Shown here: positions 61,422 to 64,000 of the stretch, one piece after another
Layout: the number at the start of each line of letters is the position of its first letter
Position numbering within the stretch: the first letter of the stretch is position 1
Assembly: GCA_942636505.2 (NCBI GenBank)
Contig: CALOGB020000221.1
Span: forward strand, 470,125-534,124
Origin: an uncultured bacterium
GTDB taxonomy: Bacteria > Pseudomonadota > Alphaproteobacteria > Sphingomonadales > Sphingomonadaceae
DNA: 64,000 bases
Reading direction: 5' to 3'
Notes under the pieces: model-generated
Database searches by the model: none
Told to the model about the DNA's origin: nothing
Seen by the model: the letters and a program-made list of their open reading frames with translations, nothing else
Program-made: the position numbers and the translations under genes

Positions 61422-62672
61422 TCATCGGCTGGCCGTGAATGCCGAACCGTGCATCGGCTGCCATGCGAAGCGGGAGAGGCTGCGCCATAGCCATTCGAGC
61501 GGACCGTAGCGGAAGCGGTCGAGCCACGGCTTCGACCAGAGGAGCATCAGCAGCCAGATCGGCACGACGACCAGATAGAGCTGCGCGCGGAAGAGGTCGC
61601 CGTATAGTCCGAAGCCGTAGCCGTAGAAGATGGTGGTGCAGATCAGCGTCGTACCGAGATAATTGGAGAACGCCATGCGCCCTGCCGCGGAGACGCGAGT
61701 CGTCAGCCAGCCGCCGGGTCGTGCGAGCAGGATGATCGCGGCCGCATAGCCGATGATCGTCGGCGGCCTGAGCGGGGTGGCAAGCGTCAACCACGACAGG
61801 GCGACGTACCGTGCGTCGAACCCGTGGGCGATGTCGAAGGTCGCGATGGCGGCGTAGGCGGCCCAGCCGATCGTGATGCCGGTGACGGCTACGACGGCAT
61901 AGCGCTTCCGGGACCATTCGCCGGTCAGGAAGCCGGATCGCAACCCGGCCATGCCAAGCAGCATGAAGCCGAGCGTTTCCGGGCCGGTAGCCGTCAGCGA
62001 CGTGATCGGCCCGACTGCGTGTTGCCAGCGCCAAGCGACGAGATCGCGCCATCCGCCACGACCGATGGCAAGTTCGCGGGTGACGGAGGCGGGGGAGGGC
62101 TGGCCGAATTGATCCGCCAACAGCTGCCAGTTCGTGATGACTCGCGCCGTTGCGCCCGGCCGGTGCGCGGCGCCGTGCAGGTCGAACGTGTAGGCGACGA
62201 GCGTCGTCAGCTCGACCGTCTGGAGCGCAATGCAGGCGAGCCCGACGCCGATCAGCCAGCGGACCGGCAACCGCGCGAACATGTAGGCGAGCGCGCCGAC
62301 CAATGCGTAGTGCGCGAGGATGTCGCCCCACCAGAGCAGGTACAGATGCGCGATGCCGAACACGAACAGCCACGCCATGCGGCGCAGGTGGACGGTCGCC
62401 GGGTCTTCGCCGCTTGCCTCGGCTCGGTCGATGACCAGCAGCATCGACGCGCCGAACAGGAACGAGAACAGCCCGCGCATCTTGCCGTCGATGACGATGA
62501 AGGTGGTGGTCCAGGCGATCAGGTCGGGCGTGCTGGGCCAGCCCATCGAGGCGGGGGTCATGTAGGCGAATTCGGGGAAGCCGAACGCGGCGATATTGGC
62601 GGCGAGGATGCCCATGACGGCGACGCCTCGGATGAGGTCTAGCGTGGCGATCCTGGTGGGGGCGGGGGTCAT
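61422..62672 (-). CDS. DUF418 domain inner-membrane protein
   Basis: The 416-residue polytopic protein starts with the family signature (RIATLDLIRGVAVMGILAAN) and has about ten hydrophobic segments. The C-terminal DUF418 region is present (GRMAFSNYLGTTLICTTIFY; RFRYGPLEWLWRSLSRF). Function is unknown; relatives resemble acyltransferase-type membrane proteins. Its ATG overlaps the stop of an upstream micro-ORF by four bases, and three similar micro-ORFs are chained upstream. Confidence 0.9.
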   Translation of the reverse strand: MTPAPTRIATLDLIRGVAVMGILAANIAAFGFPEFAYMTPASMGWPSTPDLIAWTTTFIVIDGKMRGLFSFLFGASMLLVIDRAEASGEDPATVHLRRMAWLFVFGIAHLYLLWWGDILAHYALVGALAYMFARLPVRWLIGVGLACIALQTVELTTLVAYTFDLHGAAHRPGATARVITNWQLLADQFGQPSPASVTRELAIGRGGWRDLVAWRWQHAVGPITSLTATGPETLGFMLLGMAGLRSGFLTGEWSRKRYAVVAVTGITIGWAAYAAIATFDIAHGFDARYVALSWLTLATPLRPPTIIGYAAAIILLARPGGWLTTRVSAAGRMAFSNYLGTTLICTTIFYGYGFGLYGDLFRAQLYLVVVPIWLLMLLWSKPWLDRFRYGPLEWLWRSLSRFAWQPMHGSAFTASR

Positions 62673-62830
62673 GCGGAACGCCGGAAGTGCACAACGTGCA
62701 GACGCTGGTGCAGCATTTCGCGGGAGCGTTGCGCTAGTTGGAATGCGGGGCTTTCGACGTCGGTGATGGTCGTCGCGTCGGTACCGGGGATGGCGTCGGG
62801 CGTGGCCATTTTGGAGGGGGCGGGGGTCAT
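62669..62830 (-). CDS. 53-aa micro-ORF 1, coupled to the DUF418 gene
   Basis: It begins MTPAPSKMATPDAIPGTDAT and ends EMLHQRLHVVHFRRSA. Its TGA overlaps the DUF418 ATG. The first ten residues resemble the DUF418 start (MTPAPTRIAT). Translation is not proven. Confidence 0.4.
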   Translation of the reverse strand: MTPAPSKMATPDAIPGTDATTITDVESPAFQLAQRSREMLHQRLHVVHFRRSA

Positions 62831-63029
62831 GCGAAATGCCGGAAGTGCACGAAGTGCAGACGCTGGTGCAGCATTTCGCGGGAGCGTTGCGCTGGTTGGA
62901 CTGCGGGGTTTTCGACGTCGGTGATGGTCGTCGCGTCGGTACCGTGGAGGGCGTCGGGCATGGCCATTTTGGAGGGGGCGGGGGTCATGCGAAATGCCGG
63001 AAGTGCACAAAGTGCAGACGCTGGCGCAG
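62673..63029. repeat. 158-bp tandem repeat array, two full units plus a partial
   Basis: Equivalent ATG positions (minus strand) fall at 62672, 62830 and 62988, exactly 158 bp apart. The conserved cores are at 62683-62713, 62841-62871 and 62999-63029. The third core matches 33156-33186 upstream of rmuC over 31 bases. 158 is not a multiple of three, so each ORF stops and the next starts in a new frame. Confidence 0.92.
62827..62988 (-). CDS. 53-aa micro-ORF 2
   Basis: It begins MTPAPSKMAMPDALHGTDAT and ends REMLHQRLHFVHFRHFA, about 85 percent identical to micro-ORF 1. Its TGA overlaps the ATG of micro-ORF 1 by four bases. Confidence 0.4.
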   Translation of the reverse strand: MTPAPSKMAMPDALHGTDATTITDVENPAVQPAQRSREMLHQRLHFVHFRHFA

Positions 63030-63062
63030 TATTTCGCGGGGGCGTTGTGGGGGTTGGGCCAT
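62985..63062 (-). CDS. 25-aa micro-ORF 3, head of the chain
   Basis: It begins MAQPPQRPREILRQRLHFVH and ends FRHFA, keeping only the C-terminal half of the others. Its TGA overlaps the ATG of micro-ORF 2. Confidence 0.35.
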   Translation of the reverse strand: MAQPPQRPREILRQRLHFVHFRHFA

Positions 63063-63514
63063 GACATGGTCGCGTTCGATTGCACTGTAGAAGGGGACGG
63101 CGTTGGCTGAGTCGGACGGACTTGGGCGGTGCTTGATCGACGCTTGGGTTCGGGCTCGGCGTCTTGGTAGCGCGGTAGGAGATTAATGCGATCATGGTTC
63201 GACGCTGGCATATCGCGGTGGTGTAGGACAGGGCGCTTTGAGGGGTACCTCAGGTATCGCGCCTCGCGTTTTGGTGGATCCGCTATCCGGTCGGTGAACT
63301 CCTCCGCCTATCGTTTCTGCGCGATGCCTTGCCGCACCACGCCTGTTGTCCTCCGAGCCGCTCCGCTTCTCCCGTTACTCTAGGGGAAGCTGGGGTATTG
63401 CTGTTGGCGAGTGCTGTGGCCCGATGCGGGAGATCTCAGCTTTCGCGGGGATGACGGAGGGGGGGAGGTTGCCGAGCTCTACTTTAGCTCGATCGGATGA
63501 CATATCTTAGTTCG

Positions 63515-63570
63515 TTGTTCTCCCGCGAAGGCGGGAGCCCAGACTGGTTCCCCGCCTTTGCGGGGAAACA
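63515..63570. repeat. Palindromic repeat, family C
   Basis: A TTGTTCTCCCGCGAAGGCGG arm, GAGCCCAGACTGGTT core and CCCCGCCTTTGCGGGGAAAC arm. Confidence 0.85.
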
Positions 63571-63600
63571 TGGTGGAAGCGCGGCGGCTTCTCAGTGTTG

Positions 63601-63704
63601 CCACCCCGGCGGAGGCCGGGGCCCAATTGGGGGACGGTTGTGACTGGGGGCAGCGCTTCGTCACTGCGGCTTTCCCAGTTGGGCCCCGGCCTTCGCCGGG
63701 GTGG
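63601..63704. repeat. Palindromic repeat, family D
   Basis: The left arm CCACCCCGGCGGAGGCCGGG, with GCCCAATTGGGGG, pairs with the right arm CCCAGTTGGGCCCCGGCCTT and CGCCGGGGTGG. Confidence 0.88.
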
Positions 63705-63745
63705 TTCCTCCTTGTTGGGCGCGCGCTCAATCGCCCCCGAATCCA

Positions 63746-63872
63746 TCATGCCAGCGCCGCGTCTACCCCCATCAGTTTCGGGAAGAAGCTCTCGTGCGCC
63801 GTCCGCAGCGTGTCGAGCGCGATGACGTCGCCGAGCTCTGCTTTAGCTCGATCGAACGACTTCTCTCCGCTC
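63746..63872 (-). pseudogene. Possible C-terminal coding remnant ending at a repeat
   Basis: A minus-strand frame reads SFDRAKAELGDVIALDTLRT, then AHESFFPKLMG and VDAALA to a TGA at 63746. It has protein-like composition, but going upstream it runs straight into a family C palindrome at 63873 with no start codon of its own. It may be the 3' end of a gene cut off by the repeat, or the element may be read through. I cannot name the protein. Confidence 0.3.
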
Positions 63873-63930
63873 CTTGTTCTCCCGCGAAGGCGGGAGCCCA
63901 GTCTGGGTCCCCGCCTTCTCGGGGAAACAA
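63873..63930. repeat. Palindromic repeat, family C
   Basis: A TTGTTCTCCCGCGAAGGCGG arm, GAGCCCAGTCTGGGT core and CCCCGCCTTCTCGGGGAAAC arm. The flank before it repeats the flank of the copy at 63515. Confidence 0.85.
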
Positions 63931-63947
63931 TTTGAGCTAGGTCCCCG

Positions 63948-64000
63948 CTACAGCCACTTCGCTTGCTTGAACTTCACGTACAGCGCGGCGCAGACTACCC
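63948..64000 (-). CDS. 3' end of a gene entering from the right edge, possibly a CorA-type transporter
   Basis: The last 16 codons read VVCAALYVKFKQAKWL then TAG. A hydrophobic stretch followed by LYxxFKxxxWL is the usual ending of CorA-type magnesium/cobalt transporters, but the fragment is too short to be sure. Partial. Confidence 0.45.
   Translation of the reverse strand, partial: VVCAALYVKFKQAKWL

Larger units (their letters stand above)
63063..63745. other. Gene-free stretch
   Basis: No protein-like frame or RNA is recognised in 63063-63514. The rest is two palindromic repeats (63515-63570 and 63601-63704) and a 25-bp segment (63471-63495) that recurs at 63830-63854 with one mismatch. 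Confidence 0.6.

Noticed and set aside
61126..62694. A 522-codon minus-strand frame overlapping DUF418 in another frame
   Set aside because: The DUF418 frame has the family signature and membrane segments; this one is His/Arg/Pro-rich noise. The bfd gene is in its own, separate frame.
62673..63029. CRISPR-like array of regular repeats
   Set aside because: The period is 158 bp with no unique spacers between short repeats, and no cas genes are present; whole units are repeated.

Overview
The window looks like chromosome from a GC-rich alphaproteobacterium of the Sphingomonadales, most likely Sphingomonas. The basis is protein content: a CckA-type hybrid histidine kinase, a PopZ-like protein, a pcm-tolC-popZ-valS run, paired M13 metallopeptidases and an Entner-Doudoroff operon with KDPG enzymes. 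Base use is strongly GC-rich with an extreme third-position bias, so most long antisense ORFs are shadows. No phage, plasmid, CRISPR array or classical insertion sequence is visible.

Layout. 0.1-2.6 kb: a stress-type glycine-zipper protein, a 39-aa acidic protein, tRNA-Cys and an AraC-type regulator. 2.9-8.7 kb: a Pcm-like methyltransferase, TolC, PopZ-like and ValS. 9.2-16.9 kb: a MATE exporter, NYN/DoxX, GreB, lytic transglycosylase, divergent DapA, SmpB and DUF2062. 17.1-21.3 kb: two tandem M13 peptidases. 21.9-24.7 kb: a CckA-like hybrid kinase followed by a single-receiver protein. 25-29.8 kb: ilvD, a lipoprotein, nnr and an RlmD-type methyltransferase, overlapping one another. 29.9-34.7 kb: fmt-truA facing recR and def, then rmuC. 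35-41.9 kb: rpsF-rpsR-rplI, an RcnB-like protein, then fabD, a GxxExxY cassette, fabG, acpP, fabF and mltG. 42-48 kb (minus): zwf-pgl-edd-glk-eda plus a 57-aa membrane protein, a complete route from glucose to pyruvate and glyceraldehyde-3-phosphate by Entner-Doudoroff. 48-49.7 kb: MarR, SH3 protein and argC, overlapping. 49.9-60.5 kb: secG, pyrG, a TonB receptor, panB, yfgM-bamB-der, a TusA-like protein and an Hpt protein. 60.5-62.7 kb: bacterioferritin, Bfd and DUF418. The last 1.3 kb is repeat-rich, with the 3' end of a gene entering from the right edge.

The most unusual content is repetitive. At least four families of long-armed palindromes (about 50-130 bp) fill most intergenic gaps. Two have landed in frame inside housekeeping enzymes: one in valS and one in nnr. 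A GxxExxY gene sits between fabD and fabG, bracketed by 28-bp near-perfect inverted repeats. A 158-bp tandem array upstream of the DUF418 gene encodes a chain of micro-ORFs coupled by 4-nt stop/start overlaps. Its 31-bp core recurs once more, 30 kb away, in a micro-ORF that overlaps the rmuC start. These are the best candidates for something undescribed.
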